A stretch of 64,000 bases of DNA from Poriferisocius sp965200775 (GCA_965200775.1 OZ241383.1:1488001-1552000), one strand, 5' to 3'; shown: positions 13,068 through 22,151, counted from the first letter of the stretch. Notes: generated by a model from the sequence alone, not told the origin. Numbers and translations are program-made.

Positions 13068-14333
13068 TCAGCTCTGGCGAATCACCTTCAGCAGGTGGTA
13101 GCGGCGCTTGCCCCGCCGCAGCAGGAGGTAGCGGCCATGGAGCAGAGCATCAACCGGCAAGGTGGGCTCCTCGCCTGACACCCGCTGGTTGTTGACGTAC
13201 ACCGACCCCTCCGATAGGCCCCTGCGGGCGTCGCTCTTGGAGGATGCCAGCCCAGTAGAGGCCACGAGTTCGACCAGCTCGAAGTACCCATCGGGAGGAA
13301 GTGACACCTCGGAGGTTGGTACCTCGGCGGCCACCGCTTCCAAAGCGGCCTCGTCGGCATTCTCTATGGGCGAGCCGAACAGGATCCGGCCCGCCTGGTC
13401 CGCGGCGACGGCGGCTGTTGGGCCGTGTACCAGCGAAGTCACCTCATCGGCCAGCACCCGTTGGGCCTCCCGCCGTCCGGGATCGCTCCGGTGGGCCTCC
13501 GCCACCTCGGCCACCTCGGCCACCGGAAGCAGGGTGAACTGAAGCAGGCTCCGCTCCACATCGTCGTCGGGCACCTGGACGAAGTACTGGTGGAAGCGGT
13601 ACGGGCTGGTGCGCTCGGGGTCGAGCCAGATGGCACCCTCGGCTGTCTTTCCGAACTTGGCCCCGTCGGATCGGGTGAGAAGGGGCCAGGTGAGGCCATG
13701 GGCCTGGGCCCCGGAGCGGCGGCGGATGAGGTCCACGCCGGCGGTGATGTTGCCCCACTGGTCGGAACCGCCGATCTGAAGTTCGCACCGGTGGTGGGTG
13801 TGGAGCCACCAGAAGTCGTAGGCCTGCAACAGCATGTAGGTGAACTCGGTGAAGGAGATGCCTGACTCGCTCTCCATCCGGCTGCGCACCGAGTGCTTGG
13901 CCGCCATCTGGTTCACGGTGGCGTGCTTGCCGGTGTCCCGCAGGAACTCGATTAGGGTGAGCGATTCGGTCCAGTCGTAGTTGTTGACCAGCTCGGCACC
14001 ACCGTCGAAATCCAACAGCGCCTCCAACTGGGCCCGAATTCCGGCAAGGTTGGCGGCCAGCGTGCCGTCGTCCAGCAGGTTGCGCTCGTCGGAGCGCCCG
14101 CTGGGATCGCCCACCATTCCCGTGGCCCCACCCACCAGGGCGATGGGACGGTGGCCTGCTTCCTGGAACCGCCTCAGCACCAGCACCCCGATGAGGTTGC
14201 CCAAGTGCAGGGAGCTCGCAGTGGGATCGATCCCGTGATACACCCCCACCGGGCCATCGCTCAGACGGCGGGCCAGCAAATCCCGGTCGGTGGTGTCGTG
14301 TACCAGGCCGCGGGATTGGAGTTCTTCGAGCAC
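13068..14333 (-). CDS. tyrS: Tyrosyl-tRNA synthetase
   Basis: 421 residues from GTG 14333 (TTG at 14351 would give 427). Class I synthetase charging tRNA-Tyr. The N-terminal catalytic domain shows YHGIDPTASSLHLGNL with the HIGH-like motif HLGN, VGGATGMVGDPSGRSDER, LQAYDFWWL and GGSDQWGNI. The KMSKS-like loop is DGAKFGKTAEGAIWL. The C-terminal 65 residues are an S4 RNA-binding domain ending VNNQRVSG and LRRGKRRYHLLKV. The GTG is preferred because TAACAT ends seven bases upstream, suggesting a leaderless mRNA, and because it aligns with the usual N-terminus LEELQSRGL. It sits next to mpg as in mycobacteria, with a hypothetical gene diverging from its promoter. Confidence 0.93.
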   Translation of the reverse strand: MLEELQSRGLVHDTTDRDLLARRLSDGPVGVYHGIDPTASSLHLGNLIGVLVLRRFQEAGHRPIALVGGATGMVGDPSGRSDERNLLDDGTLAANLAGIRAQLEALLDFDGGAELVNNYDWTESLTLIEFLRDTGKHATVNQMAAKHSVRSRMESESGISFTEFTYMLLQAYDFWWLHTHHRCELQIGGSDQWGNITAGVDLIRRRSGAQAHGLTWPLLTRSDGAKFGKTAEGAIWLDPERTSPYRFHQYFVQVPDDDVERSLLQFTLLPVAEVAEVAEAHRSDPGRREAQRVLADEVTSLVHGPTAAVAADQAGRILFGSPIENADEAALEAVAAEVPTSEVSLPPDGYFELVELVASTGLASSKSDARRGLSEGSVYVNNQRVSGEEPTLPVDALLHGRYLLLRRGKRRYHLLKVIRQS

Positions 14334-14340
14334 CGAGCGA

Positions 14341-14346
14341 ATGTTA
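14341..14346 (-). promoter_or_regulatory. -10 box (TAACAT) of tyrS
   Basis: TAACAT ends seven bases before the GTG at 14333, with no ribosome binding site. If this is the promoter, the upstream TTG start would not be transcribed. Confidence 0.4.
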
Positions 14347-14377
14347 GGCAAGAGAGCCGCTGGGGAAGAATGAGTAG

Positions 14378-14884
14378 ATGCAGACCGGGAAGGTTGCCAG
14401 GGTGATCGGGGTGGCGGTTGTGGTGCTCTTCGCCCTGTTTTGGATCGGTGCCACCGTCTGGTTCTTCGGCGACGAGAACCCCGACCGCCTCCAGGACCGG
14501 AACTGGGTTGAAGGTGCCGAGGCCCGGTGTGCGTCGGCTCGAGACGCATTGGACCGGCTCCCCGCTGCCCGCGACGCTGTTGACATGGCCGACCGGGCCG
14601 AACAGATCACCGCTTCCACTGCGGTGCTGGCCGACATGGTGGCCGACCTGCGGGCGTCGGTTCCCCCCGGTGACGATGGAGAGCTTGTGAACCTGTGGCT
14701 GGGGAGCTGGGAGGTTTACCTGGGCGATCGCTTGGCCCACGCCGATGCCCTGCAAGCCGGGGAGGATCGCCAGTTCCGGGTGAGCGTGGACCCCGAACGA
14801 AACGAGGGGGTGGATGCCCTGCTCGACGCTTTCGCCGGTCGCAACCACATGCCCTCTTGCGGCGACCCACTGGATATCGGCTGA
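14378..14884 (+). CDS. Membrane-anchored hypothetical protein
   Basis: 168 residues. One N-terminal transmembrane helix (residues 7-29, VARVIGVAVVVLFALFWIG in part) followed by a soluble, acidic, helical domain on the outside. There are two cysteines (near residues 51 and 162) that could form a disulphide. ATG start with GGGGAAGA 10 bases upstream. It diverges from tyrS and meets the Nudix gene tail to tail. In M. tuberculosis the gene next to tyrS (lprJ) is also an exported protein, but no sequence likeness is claimed. No family recognised. Confidence 0.75.
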   Translation: MQTGKVARVIGVAVVVLFALFWIGATVWFFGDENPDRLQDRNWVEGAEARCASARDALDRLPAARDAVDMADRAEQITASTAVLADMVADLRASVPPGDDGELVNLWLGSWEVYLGDRLAHADALQAGEDRQFRVSVDPERNEGVDALLDAFAGRNHMPSCGDPLDIG

Positions 14885-14908
14885 GGCGGCCGAGCAGGTG
14901 CGGGTCTG

Positions 14909-15559
14909 CTACCTGGGGGTTTGGGCAGCGAATTCTGCGGAGAGTTGGGTCAGACGGATTAGGCCGGGGTCACACCCCATGGAGTCGAGCCCGTCCAGCG
15001 GCACCCAGCGCAGGTCCGTTGACTCGTGGTTGCCCCGAGGCTGAGCGCCGGGAGGGGCCAGCACCACGAACCGCACGTCGTAGTGGAGGTGAGGGTCTTC
15101 GCCGGGGGGATCCACCTCGTGGATGTCGAGATGCACCGGCCGGGGCCATATGCGCAACCCCTCGATTCCGGTCTCCTCGGTGGCCTCCCGCAGGGCGACC
15201 CCGGACAGGTTGGCGTCGCCGTCGGCGTGGCCGCCGGGCTGAAGCCAGCGCCGCAACTTGGCGTGCAACAGCAGCAGTGTTTTGGTGCCGGAGGCGTTTA
15301 GCACCAGTGCCGAGCCGGTGAGGTGCCCCGGTCGGCACGTCCGCAGGGTTGCGTCTGGATGGTGGTCGATTAGCGCCCGGTAGCGGTCGCCCAGGGGGTC
15401 CCGAAAACCCGCCAGCGCCTCTCGGGCCTCGGCCAGGTCTCCGGTCGGTGCCAGATGAGGATCCCCCTCCCCCAGCCATGTCCCCGGCATCGACCGTTGC
15501 GAAACGTCGATGCCATCTCCCGCATCGGTGCTGTCGCTTTGGCCAGTGCCCTGCATCAT
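14909..15559 (-). CDS. Nudix hydrolase
   Basis: 216 residues from ATG 15559, whose first base is shared with the TAA of the preceding mpg gene (TAATG), so translation is coupled. The Nudix box is present as GGHADGDANLSGVALREATE then ETGI, with the catalytic REATEETG intact. The GGHADGD start with one extra residue before RE is typical of one broad Nudix subfamily that acts on nucleoside diphosphate derivatives. The N-terminal 90 residues carry DHHPDATLRTCRPGHLTGSA, a family feature. The substrate is unknown. Pairing with a DNA glycosylase suggests, but does not prove, nucleotide-pool or DNA-repair work. Confidence 0.85.
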   Translation of the reverse strand: MMQGTGQSDSTDAGDGIDVSQRSMPGTWLGEGDPHLAPTGDLAEAREALAGFRDPLGDRYRALIDHHPDATLRTCRPGHLTGSALVLNASGTKTLLLLHAKLRRWLQPGGHADGDANLSGVALREATEETGIEGLRIWPRPVHLDIHEVDPPGEDPHLHYDVRFVVLAPPGAQPRGNHESTDLRWVPLDGLDSMGCDPGLIRLTQLSAEFAAQTPR

Positions 15560-16161
15560 TACCCTTTGCGAGACAGGTCGGGGCATCCCGGTACGTACCA
15601 GCGCCAGGGGAGGTCGGTACCCGAGCTGAGACCTATGCGGGTGGAGCGGCCCGGAGCAGCAGGAGGCGCGGTCCCGTCATCGTGCAGAGCGATCCCCCGG
15701 TCGCCGGCCACGAGATCGTCTCCGTTGGCCGTGCCGACGATGCCCATGGCTGATGTCAGCTTGGCCGGTCCGCTGCACAGGTCTCGATCGCGGCGGGCTG
15801 CCGGTCGTCGCTGCCTCATAAGGTCCAGCCCGGCCAACGGCGTCGCCGCTCGCAACAGCACCGCGGCGCACTCCCCGTCGGCGCCACACACCACATTGGC
15901 GCACCAGTGCATCCCGTAGGTGAAGTACACATACAGCCGCCCGGCGGGGCCGAACATCACCTCGGTACGAGGGGTCATCCCTCGAAAGCCATGGCTGCCG
16001 GGGTCGTCGGCCCCGGCGTAAGCCTCCACCTCAACCACCCGGCCTCGACACTCCCCCGCCACCAGCACCTTGTTCAACAACTCTGGCGCCACCTCCAGCA
16101 CATCCCGAGCGTAGAAGTCCCGCCCCAGCCTCACTGCTGGGTCAGAAGATCCGGGAGTCAC
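15559..16161 (-). CDS. mpg: DNA-3-methyladenine glycosylase (AAG/MPG type)
   Basis: 200 residues. Excises alkylated purines from DNA. Recognised by LGRDFYARDVLEVAPELLNK at the N-terminus, VVEVEAYAGADDPGSHGFRG (with the catalytic Glu of VEAY), TEVMFGPAGRLYVYFTYGMH and WCANVVCG, then LCSGPAKLTSAMGI. Length is standard for bacterial MPG. GTG start; no strong ribosome binding site is seen. The orthologue in M. tuberculosis (Rv1688) is also next to tyrS. The downstream Nudix gene is translationally coupled. Confidence 0.93.
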   Translation of the reverse strand: MTPGSSDPAVRLGRDFYARDVLEVAPELLNKVLVAGECRGRVVEVEAYAGADDPGSHGFRGMTPRTEVMFGPAGRLYVYFTYGMHWCANVVCGADGECAAVLLRAATPLAGLDLMRQRRPAARRDRDLCSGPAKLTSAMGIVGTANGDDLVAGDRGIALHDDGTAPPAAPGRSTRIGLSSGTDLPWRWYVPGCPDLSRKG

Positions 16162-16269
16162 CGGAGCCCGCCATGATGACTGCCGGGTGGTCGGGCTGGG
16201 TTTGGGCGTGGGTTCCCGGGTACACGTTCGAGATCTTGTTCGCCTGCTGCCCAGAGCAATACCGGGGGG

Positions 16270-17415
16270 CTAGTTGGCGAGGGAGGAGAGGGGGACGACC
16301 TGGGTTTGGAGTGGGTGTAGCTCTTCCTCGGGCAGCAAGAAGCGCCAGAACACCGTGCCCCGGGACAGCCCGCCGGTGTCGAGCCAGTTGGCCACGCCGG
16401 GGTCTTCGTGGGCCACAACCATCCTGAAAGACCCATCAGGCTCACAAACGGTCTGCGCCCGGTTGAGCGATACCTGTCGCCGGTTGTAGGGCGGGGTGGC
16501 CATGTGCTGATTCCACAGCACCACGTTCGCAAACCGGCATCGGGGGAACCGCCCGGTAATCACGAGGGCCTCGCCTTCGGCCAGGTCCCAGCGGCCGCTG
16601 CGGTACACGTTGTCGGCAGCTGCAAAGCCGATGGCTCGGTTTGAGTCATCAGCCGGCGGGTTGGTGAAGGTGTTGGGCTCTGGCGCCACCCACGCCGGTG
16701 CCACCCCCGACGCCCGCCAGTCAACGGTGTTGGCACGCAGGAATCTGATCACCCTCCGGATGCTCGCCGCCGTTTCCTCGTCGCCGGCCACCCGGGGCGG
16801 ACCCGGATCATCCAGCGGCTCGATTATCAGGGGAATGTGGACATTTGGGTTCAGGCCGACGCTGTCCTTCCACTCGAAGTAGTGCCGGGTGGTGATGGAC
16901 CCGGCATCGGGGTCGAGCCGGAGGCGGTTGCGGCCCTCCGCTCCCGGCCCGGCGATCAGCTCGTAGTTGCCGGACGGGTCGATGTCGAACTCGCTGTCGT
17001 TGAGGGTGTAGCCCAGCTTCTGCGACATGGCTCCGTCGGCGGTGCCGGATTCCACCGTGAACGACGTGTAGCACGCCCCCGCCGTGTTGCCCCGGATTCG
17101 GTACGACCGGGTTGGATCCACAACGGTGCCGTAGTAGAGCGAATCGGGGTTGTCGCCCAGCAGCTTGCGGTTGGGCCGGTGCCACTCGGTGAACCGGGGG
17201 CGCTGCGGGTCTGCTTCGAGCCAGAACAATAGGGAGTGGTGAAGCACGTGCAGGGTGAACCGCCGATACACCGCCTCCTCCATGCCGTCGGTAAACCCCC
17301 ACCGCCCGCTTCCGGCGTCGTCATTGACGGCCTGCAACAACCCTGCCAGCTCGTCGAGGGCTTCCCCCGACGCACCCGCAACCGGCCTGCTCGTGTCACT
17401 GTCTCTCATGCTCAT
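16270..17415 (-). CDS. DUF1214-like domain protein
   Basis: 381 residues. The C-terminal third (ALVITGRFPRCRFANVVLWN, SLNRAQ, PDGSFRMVVAHEDPGVANWLD, GTVFWRFLLPEE) resembles DUF1214, a domain often found with DUF1254 in proteins of unknown function. The middle has YYGTVVDPTRSYRIRGN and a beta-rich region. No signal peptide. It is a single gene transcribed away from the MDMPI-like gene; its TAGTAT -10 ends six bases before the ATG and overlaps the neighbour's -10 box. Function unknown. Confidence 0.75.
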   Translation of the reverse strand: MSMRDSDTSRPVAGASGEALDELAGLLQAVNDDAGSGRWGFTDGMEEAVYRRFTLHVLHHSLLFWLEADPQRPRFTEWHRPNRKLLGDNPDSLYYGTVVDPTRSYRIRGNTAGACYTSFTVESGTADGAMSQKLGYTLNDSEFDIDPSGNYELIAGPGAEGRNRLRLDPDAGSITTRHYFEWKDSVGLNPNVHIPLIIEPLDDPGPPRVAGDEETAASIRRVIRFLRANTVDWRASGVAPAWVAPEPNTFTNPPADDSNRAIGFAAADNVYRSGRWDLAEGEALVITGRFPRCRFANVVLWNQHMATPPYNRRQVSLNRAQTVCEPDGSFRMVVAHEDPGVANWLDTGGLSRGTVFWRFLLPEEELHPLQTQVVPLSSLAN

Positions 17416-17421
17416 GGCCGC

Positions 17422-17431
17422 ATACTAGGCT
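17422..17431. promoter_or_regulatory. Overlapping divergent -10 boxes
   Basis: Minus strand TAGTAT at 17422-17427 ends six bases before the ATG at 17415. Plus strand TAGGCT at 17426-17431 ends seven bases before the ATG at 17439. The hexamers share two bases, so both genes appear leaderless and polymerases could not occupy both at once. Confidence 0.6.
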
Positions 17432-17438
17432 CACGGAA

Positions 17439-18083
17439 ATGGACAAGGCCGCCTTGCAAGAAGCCCTCGCCGAGCAGCGTCGTAGAACGCTCGACGTTCT
17501 CGATGGTCTGACCGATGAGCAGTGGAACTCGCAGTCGTTGTGTACGGACTGGCGGGTGCGCGACGTGTTGGGGCATCTCGTCAGCGTCCTCGATATCCCC
17601 GTCTATCGCGTCTGGTTACGGGGGGCTAAGGCCAGGAACGGCGACAAGGCCCTTTTCGAGTTGGGACGCGAATACGGCTCGATGGATCGCCAGGAGTTGA
17701 TGGAAAAGTACCGCTACCTTGGCTTGGAGATTTTTGCTTCCTCGCCACCCTTCCCCTTTGCCGGTGGGGTTGGTCCTCTGGGCGACTTGCAGGTTCATAC
17801 CCGTGACATCGAGCGGCCCCTCGGCATCCCGTCAACCCTGCATACCGAAGGTCTGCGCACCGTTATCGACCGCAACAGCCAAAACTTGGGCTTCCGCAAC
17901 ATTGTGGCCAGGCACATAAGGGGGCTTCGACTCGAGGCCTCCGACATGGATTGGTCGATCGGTAAGGGACCGACGGTGCGAGGGACGGCCGAGGCGATCC
18001 TGATGATGATCAACGCCCGCCCCGCTTCCCTCCCCGACCTGGAAAGCGATGGCGATGAACTGTTGGAGCAGCGTCTCGGCTGA
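17439..18083 (+). CDS. DinB/MDMPI-like (maleylpyruvate isomerase family) protein
   Basis: 214 residues. The N-terminal half has the DinB-2/MDMPI pattern (LDVLDGLTDEQWNSQSLCTD then WRVRDVLGHLVS), with the conserved W, the RDVLGHL histidine, and a second metal-ligand region LGDLQVHTRDIERPLG containing HTRDIERP. Actinobacterial members of this fold are often mycothiol-dependent isomerases or transferases; the three-histidine metal site looks present. The C-terminal part (ILMMINARPASLPDLESDG) matches the usual end of TIGR03083-type proteins. The enzyme reaction is not known. It converges on argH with 6 bases between the stops. Confidence 0.8.
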   Translation: MDKAALQEALAEQRRRTLDVLDGLTDEQWNSQSLCTDWRVRDVLGHLVSVLDIPVYRVWLRGAKARNGDKALFELGREYGSMDRQELMEKYRYLGLEIFASSPPFPFAGGVGPLGDLQVHTRDIERPLGIPSTLHTEGLRTVIDRNSQNLGFRNIVARHIRGLRLEASDMDWSIGKGPTVRGTAEAILMMINARPASLPDLESDGDELLEQRLG

Positions 18084-18089
18084 CCCCCC

Positions 18090-19469
18090 CTACAAGAGCC
18101 GGGCGGAGTCGGCAGCCAGGCGGGAGCGGAAGCGCTCGATCTGGGCGGCAACCGGTTCGGGGCCGGCACCGCCGGGGGTTGTGCGGCGGCTGACCGGGAC
18201 GCCGGGAGTCAGTAGTTCGACAGCAGCCTCGCCCAGGCGGGAATCGGCCCGCACCAACTCGACCAGACCGACGTTGCCTTCCAGGGCGGTTCGCACCAGC
18301 TCCCCCACCACGGCGTGGGCTTCCCGGAAGGGCATGCACTGGGCCACCAGGTACTCGGCCAGGTCGGTGGCAGCCGAAGTGGGGCTGTCGGCGGCGACGG
18401 CCATGGCGAGGGTGTGGAACGCGATGCTTCCCATCAGCCCGGTCATGGCCCGCACGCCGAGGCGCACCTGATCCACTGCGTCGAACAGGGGCTCCTTGTC
18501 CTCTTGCAGGTCGCGGTTGTAGGCCAGGGGCAGCCCTTTGAGGGTGGCCAGCAGGCCGGTGAGGTTGCCGATCAGACGCCCCGCTTTGGCCCGGGCCAGC
18601 TCGGCGATGTCGGGGTTCTTCTTCTGGGGGAGCATGGAACTGCCGGTGGCGTAGGCGTAGTCAAGCGTGGCGTAGCCTGCTTCCTCGGAGGTCCAGAACA
18701 CGATCTCCTCCCCCAACCGGGAGAGGTGAATCGCCACCATGGTCATAGCGAACAGGCTTTCGGCCACGAAGTCGCGGTCGGACACCGCGTCCATGGAGTT
18801 CTCGAACCGGGCAGCGAAGCCGAGTTCGGCGGCCACCGTGTCGGGGTTGAGCGGCAGCGACGAACCGGCCAGCGCCCCTGCGCCCAGCGGGCTCACGTCC
18901 ATGCGGTCACGGGCGTGCAGGAACCGGTCCACGTCGCGGGATAAGGCCCAACCATGGGCGAGGAGGTGGTGGGCCAAAAGCACAGGCTGGGCTCGCTGGA
19001 GGTGGGTGTAGCCCGGCAGGTAGGCGTTACCGACCTCGACCGCTCGCTCCAGCAACACCTCCTGTAGAGCGATCACGTCGGCGGCGATGGCGGCCAGCTC
19101 CCGCTTGGCGAACAGGCGCAGGTCGGTGGCCACCTGGTCGTTGCGGCTGCGGCCGGTGTGGAGCTTGGCCCCGGCCGGCCCGGCCAGCTCGGTGACCCGG
19201 CGCTCGATGGCAGTGTGGATGTCCTCGTCGCCGGGCGCGAAGGCGAAATCACCGGAGGCCAGCTCGGCCTCGGCCTGATCGAGAGCGGCAAGCACCTCGC
19301 CAACCTCGTCGGGGGCGAGCAACCCGGCCCGACCCAGCATCCGGACGTGAGCCCTCGACCCGGCAATGTCGTCGGGGGCAAGCCGCACATCGAAGCCGAT
19401 GCTGGCGGTGTAGGCCATCAGCTCATCGGCGGGGCCGCCCTCGAAGCGACCGTGCCACAGAGTGCTCAT
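18090..19469 (-). CDS. argH: Argininosuccinate lyase
   Basis: 459 residues. Last step of arginine synthesis: argininosuccinate to arginine and fumarate. Starts MSTLWHGRFEGGPADELMAY. It shows HTGRSRNDQVATDLRLF, LPGYTHLQRAQPVLLAHHLL and the fumarase/ASL signature GSSMLPQKKNPD with the catalytic loop serine. Start ATG 19469 overlaps the argG stop by 4 bases (ATGA); the open frame extends far upstream inside argG but only as a shadow. It is the last gene of the arginine operon. Confidence 0.96.
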   Translation of the reverse strand: MSTLWHGRFEGGPADELMAYTASIGFDVRLAPDDIAGSRAHVRMLGRAGLLAPDEVGEVLAALDQAEAELASGDFAFAPGDEDIHTAIERRVTELAGPAGAKLHTGRSRNDQVATDLRLFAKRELAAIAADVIALQEVLLERAVEVGNAYLPGYTHLQRAQPVLLAHHLLAHGWALSRDVDRFLHARDRMDVSPLGAGALAGSSLPLNPDTVAAELGFAARFENSMDAVSDRDFVAESLFAMTMVAIHLSRLGEEIVFWTSEEAGYATLDYAYATGSSMLPQKKNPDIAELARAKAGRLIGNLTGLLATLKGLPLAYNRDLQEDKEPLFDAVDQVRLGVRAMTGLMGSIAFHTLAMAVAADSPTSAATDLAEYLVAQCMPFREAHAVVGELVRTALEGNVGLVELVRADSRLGEAAVELLTPGVPVSRRTTPGGAGPEPVAAQIERFRSRLAADSARLL

Positions 19470-20719
19470 GGGGAATCGGCTTGCGTCGTTTCGGGGCCGG
19501 GGTCCGGCCTTTGGGCCAGGGTCCGCAACCGCAGGGCGTGGAGCTTGATGAACCCCTCGGCGTCGGCCTGGTGGTAGGCCCCCTGATCTTCCTCGAAAGT
19601 GGCGACCGCTTCGTCGAACAGGCTGTCGTCGGAGCGCCGTCCGGTGACGGTCACCGTGCCCCGGTACAGCTTGAGCCTCACCGTGCCGTTCACCCGAAGC
19701 TGGGAATGGTCGATAGCGGTCTGGAGCATTTGCCGCTCGGGGCTCCACCAGTAGCCGTTGTACACGAGCTGGGCGTAGCGGGGCATCAGCTCGTCCTTGA
19801 GGTGGGCCACCTCCCGGTCGAGGGTGAGGCTCTCCATGGCCCGGTGGGCCTTGAGCATGATGGTGCCGCCCGGGGTTTCGTAGCAGCCCCTGGACTTCAT
19901 ACCCACGTAGCGGTTCTCCACCAAGTCCAGCCGGCCGATGCCGTTGGCCCCTCCCAAGCGGTTCAGCTCGGCCAGCACCGTGGCCGGGCTGAGCGGGCGG
20001 CCGTCGATAGCGGTGATGTCGCCATTGCGGAACGTGAGCTCGATCTCGGTGGGGGTGTCGGGCGCGTCCTCGGGCGCCACCGACCACAGCCACATGTCAG
20101 CCGGTGGCTCGGTCCACGGGTCTTCCAGCGGGCCGCCCTCGTAGGAAATGTGCAGGAGGTTGGCGTCCATGGAGAACGGCGAGCCTCCCTCCCGTTCGGC
20201 CTCGATGGGGATGCCGTGCTCGGCGGCGTAGGCCACCAGCTTCTCCCGCGACCCCAGGTCCCAGATGCGCCAGGGGGCCACCACCGAGATGTCGGGGTTC
20301 AGGGCGTAGGCCCCCAGCTCGAAGCGAACCTGATCGTTGCCCTTGCCGGTGGCCCCGTGGGAGATGGCATCGGCCCCGGTTTCCGCGGCGATCTCCACCA
20401 GCCGCTTGGCGATAAGAGGACGGGCGATGGAGGTGCCCAGCAAGTATTCCCCCTCGTAGATGGCGTTGGCCCGAAACATGGGGAACACGAAGTCGGCGGC
20501 GAACTCCTCCCGCAGGTCCTCGATGTAGATCTCGTTGACTCCCATGGCCTCGGCCTTGGTCCGGGCCGGTCCCAGCTCCTCGCCCTGGCCGAGGTCGGCG
20601 GTGAAGGTGACCACCTCGCAGCCGTAGGTGTCCTGCAACCAGCGCAGGATGACAGAGGTGTCCAGCCCGCCGGAATAGGCCAGAACGATCTTGTTCAGGG
20701 ATTTGAGGGGGGAACTCAC
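19466..20719 (-). CDS. argG: Argininosuccinate synthase
   Basis: 417 residues. ATP-dependent condensation of citrulline and aspartate. Motifs: P-loop-like AYSGGLDTSVILRWL, GKGNDQVRFELG, EREGGSPFSMDANLLH, and ENRYVGMKSRGCYETPGGTI. GTG start with AAGGAGAG nine bases upstream. GTGA overlap with argR upstream and ATGA overlap with argH downstream. The C-terminal tail (QRPDPGPETTQADSP) is short and acidic, normal variation. Confidence 0.96.
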   Translation of the reverse strand: MSSPLKSLNKIVLAYSGGLDTSVILRWLQDTYGCEVVTFTADLGQGEELGPARTKAEAMGVNEIYIEDLREEFAADFVFPMFRANAIYEGEYLLGTSIARPLIAKRLVEIAAETGADAISHGATGKGNDQVRFELGAYALNPDISVVAPWRIWDLGSREKLVAYAAEHGIPIEAEREGGSPFSMDANLLHISYEGGPLEDPWTEPPADMWLWSVAPEDAPDTPTEIELTFRNGDITAIDGRPLSPATVLAELNRLGGANGIGRLDLVENRYVGMKSRGCYETPGGTIMLKAHRAMESLTLDREVAHLKDELMPRYAQLVYNGYWWSPERQMLQTAIDHSQLRVNGTVRLKLYRGTVTVTGRRSDDSLFDEAVATFEEDQGAYHQADAEGFIKLHALRLRTLAQRPDPGPETTQADSP

Positions 20720-21234
20720 AAACTCTCCTTGGTTGCGACAGCTTCGGCCGAGACCGGATCAGCGGGGTTGGGAAGGCCGGCGAGCAGACGGAAGTAGTCG
20801 GCCACACCGCGGCCGCCGGCCTCCTCGGTGGCCACCACCAGCACCGTGTCGTCACCGGCCACGGTGCCCAAAACGCCGTCCACCGAAGATCGGTCGATGG
20901 CCGAGCCGACCACGTGGGCCGACCCCGGCGGCGTGGTCAGCACTATCAAATTGTGGGACGAGCCCACCGCCACCACCCACTCCCCCAGCACCCGCCGGAG
21001 GTGGTCCTGAGGGGCGACCTGATCGGCGGGCAGCTCGGGGATGGCGTAAACCGAGTCCCCCCCGACGTGTACCTTCACCGCACCGAGGGCGTCGAGGTCT
21101 CGCGACACGGTGGCCTGGGTGGCCACCACCCCCTGGTCGGCCAGAAGTTCAACCAGCCGGTCCTGGCTGACTACCGACTCCTGGCCCAGGATCTGCACGA
21201 TCCGGTGCTGGCGCTGGTTCTTGCCCAGCCTCAC
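20716..21234 (-). CDS. argR: Arginine repressor ArgR
   Basis: 172 residues from GTG 21234, which overlaps the argF TGA (GTGA). The N-terminal winged-helix domain contains the ArgR hallmark VSQDRLVELL...TQATVSRDLDALGAVKV with the SR dipeptide. The C-terminal arginine-binding hexamerisation domain contains VGSSHNLIVLTTPPGSAHVV and DGVLGTVAGDDTVLVV (the GT/GDDT motif). It binds arginine and should repress the argC promoter at 26.6 kb, where a TGCAT-rich palindromic site lies. An open frame runs upstream to 21483 but only as an argF shadow. Confidence 0.95.
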   Translation of the reverse strand: MRLGKNQRQHRIVQILGQESVVSQDRLVELLADQGVVATQATVSRDLDALGAVKVHVGGDSVYAIPELPADQVAPQDHLRRVLGEWVVAVGSSHNLIVLTTPPGSAHVVGSAIDRSSVDGVLGTVAGDDTVLVVATEEAGGRGVADYFRLLAGLPNPADPVSAEAVATKESL

Positions 21235-22151
21235 TGTGTGGCCCCCAATATCCAGGCCAGCAGTCCCCGGGCCGAGTGCATGCGGTTCTCGGCTTGCTGC
21301 CACACCCGGCTCCCCGGACCGTAGAGCACCCCGGCGCTCACCTCCATGCCGGGATGAGCGGGAAGGCAGTGCAAAAAGATAGCGTCGGCTGCGGCGTGGC
21401 TCATCAGGTGCTCGTCCACGGTGAAGCCGTCGAACGCCTCTACCTTCTCCTGGGCCTCGCCCTCTTGGCCCATGGACACCCACACGTCGGTGTACACCAC
21501 GTTGGCGTTGGCCACGGCCGCAGCTGGGTCGGCCACCACCTCGGCGGCGCGCCCGGCTTGGGCGATCCGGTCCAGGTCGGCCTGGTCGAACCGGTAACCG
21601 TCGGGGCAGGCGATCACGAACTCGGCTCCGACCATGGCCGCTGCGATGGCCAGCGAGCGGGCCACGTTGTTGGCGTCTCCCACGAACGCAATGCGACGAC
21701 CCTCGAGGGTGCCGAACTCCTGGCGGATGGTCAACAGGTCGGCCAAAGCCTGCATGGGGTGTGCCTCGTCGCTCAGCAGGTTCACCACCGGCACCGGGCT
21801 GACGGCGGTCATGCGCTCCAGCAGCCGATGCGATTTCACCCGGGCCCCGATGGCCGAGTGATAGCAGGCCAGCGTGCTAGTGATGTCCTCGGCCGACTCG
21901 CGCTGGTCGATCCCCACCTCGCCACCGGCCACCGACACCGGGTGCCCGCCGAGCTGCACCACCGCCATCTCCATGGAGTGGCGGGTGCGGGCCGAGGGTT
22001 TCTCGAACAGCAGCGCCATGCCCTTGCCGTCCAGAACTTGGGGAGGGGAAGGGTCGGTACACAAATCGAGCACCTGAGCCAGCTCGTTGGGGCCAAGATC
22101 GTCAACCTCGAGCAGGTGGCGAGCACAACCGGGCGACGTTGCCGTGCTCAC
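21231..22151 (-). CDS. argF: Ornithine carbamoyltransferase
   Basis: 306 residues. Forms citrulline from ornithine and carbamoyl phosphate. Carbamoyl-phosphate site FEKPSARTRHSMEMAVVQLG (SxRTR), DEAHPMQALADLLTI (HPxQ) and the ornithine loop/cysteine motif FLHCLPAHPGMEV. YTDVWVSMGQE is also typical. GTG start overlapping the argD stop by 4 bases. The catabolic alternative is unlikely because it sits in a biosynthetic operon. Confidence 0.95.
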   Translation of the reverse strand: MSTATSPGCARHLLEVDDLGPNELAQVLDLCTDPSPPQVLDGKGMALLFEKPSARTRHSMEMAVVQLGGHPVSVAGGEVGIDQRESAEDITSTLACYHSAIGARVKSHRLLERMTAVSPVPVVNLLSDEAHPMQALADLLTIRQEFGTLEGRRIAFVGDANNVARSLAIAAAMVGAEFVIACPDGYRFDQADLDRIAQAGRAAEVVADPAAAVANANVVYTDVWVSMGQEGEAQEKVEAFDGFTVDEHLMSHAAADAIFLHCLPAHPGMEVSAGVLYGPGSRVWQQAENRMHSARGLLAWILGATQ

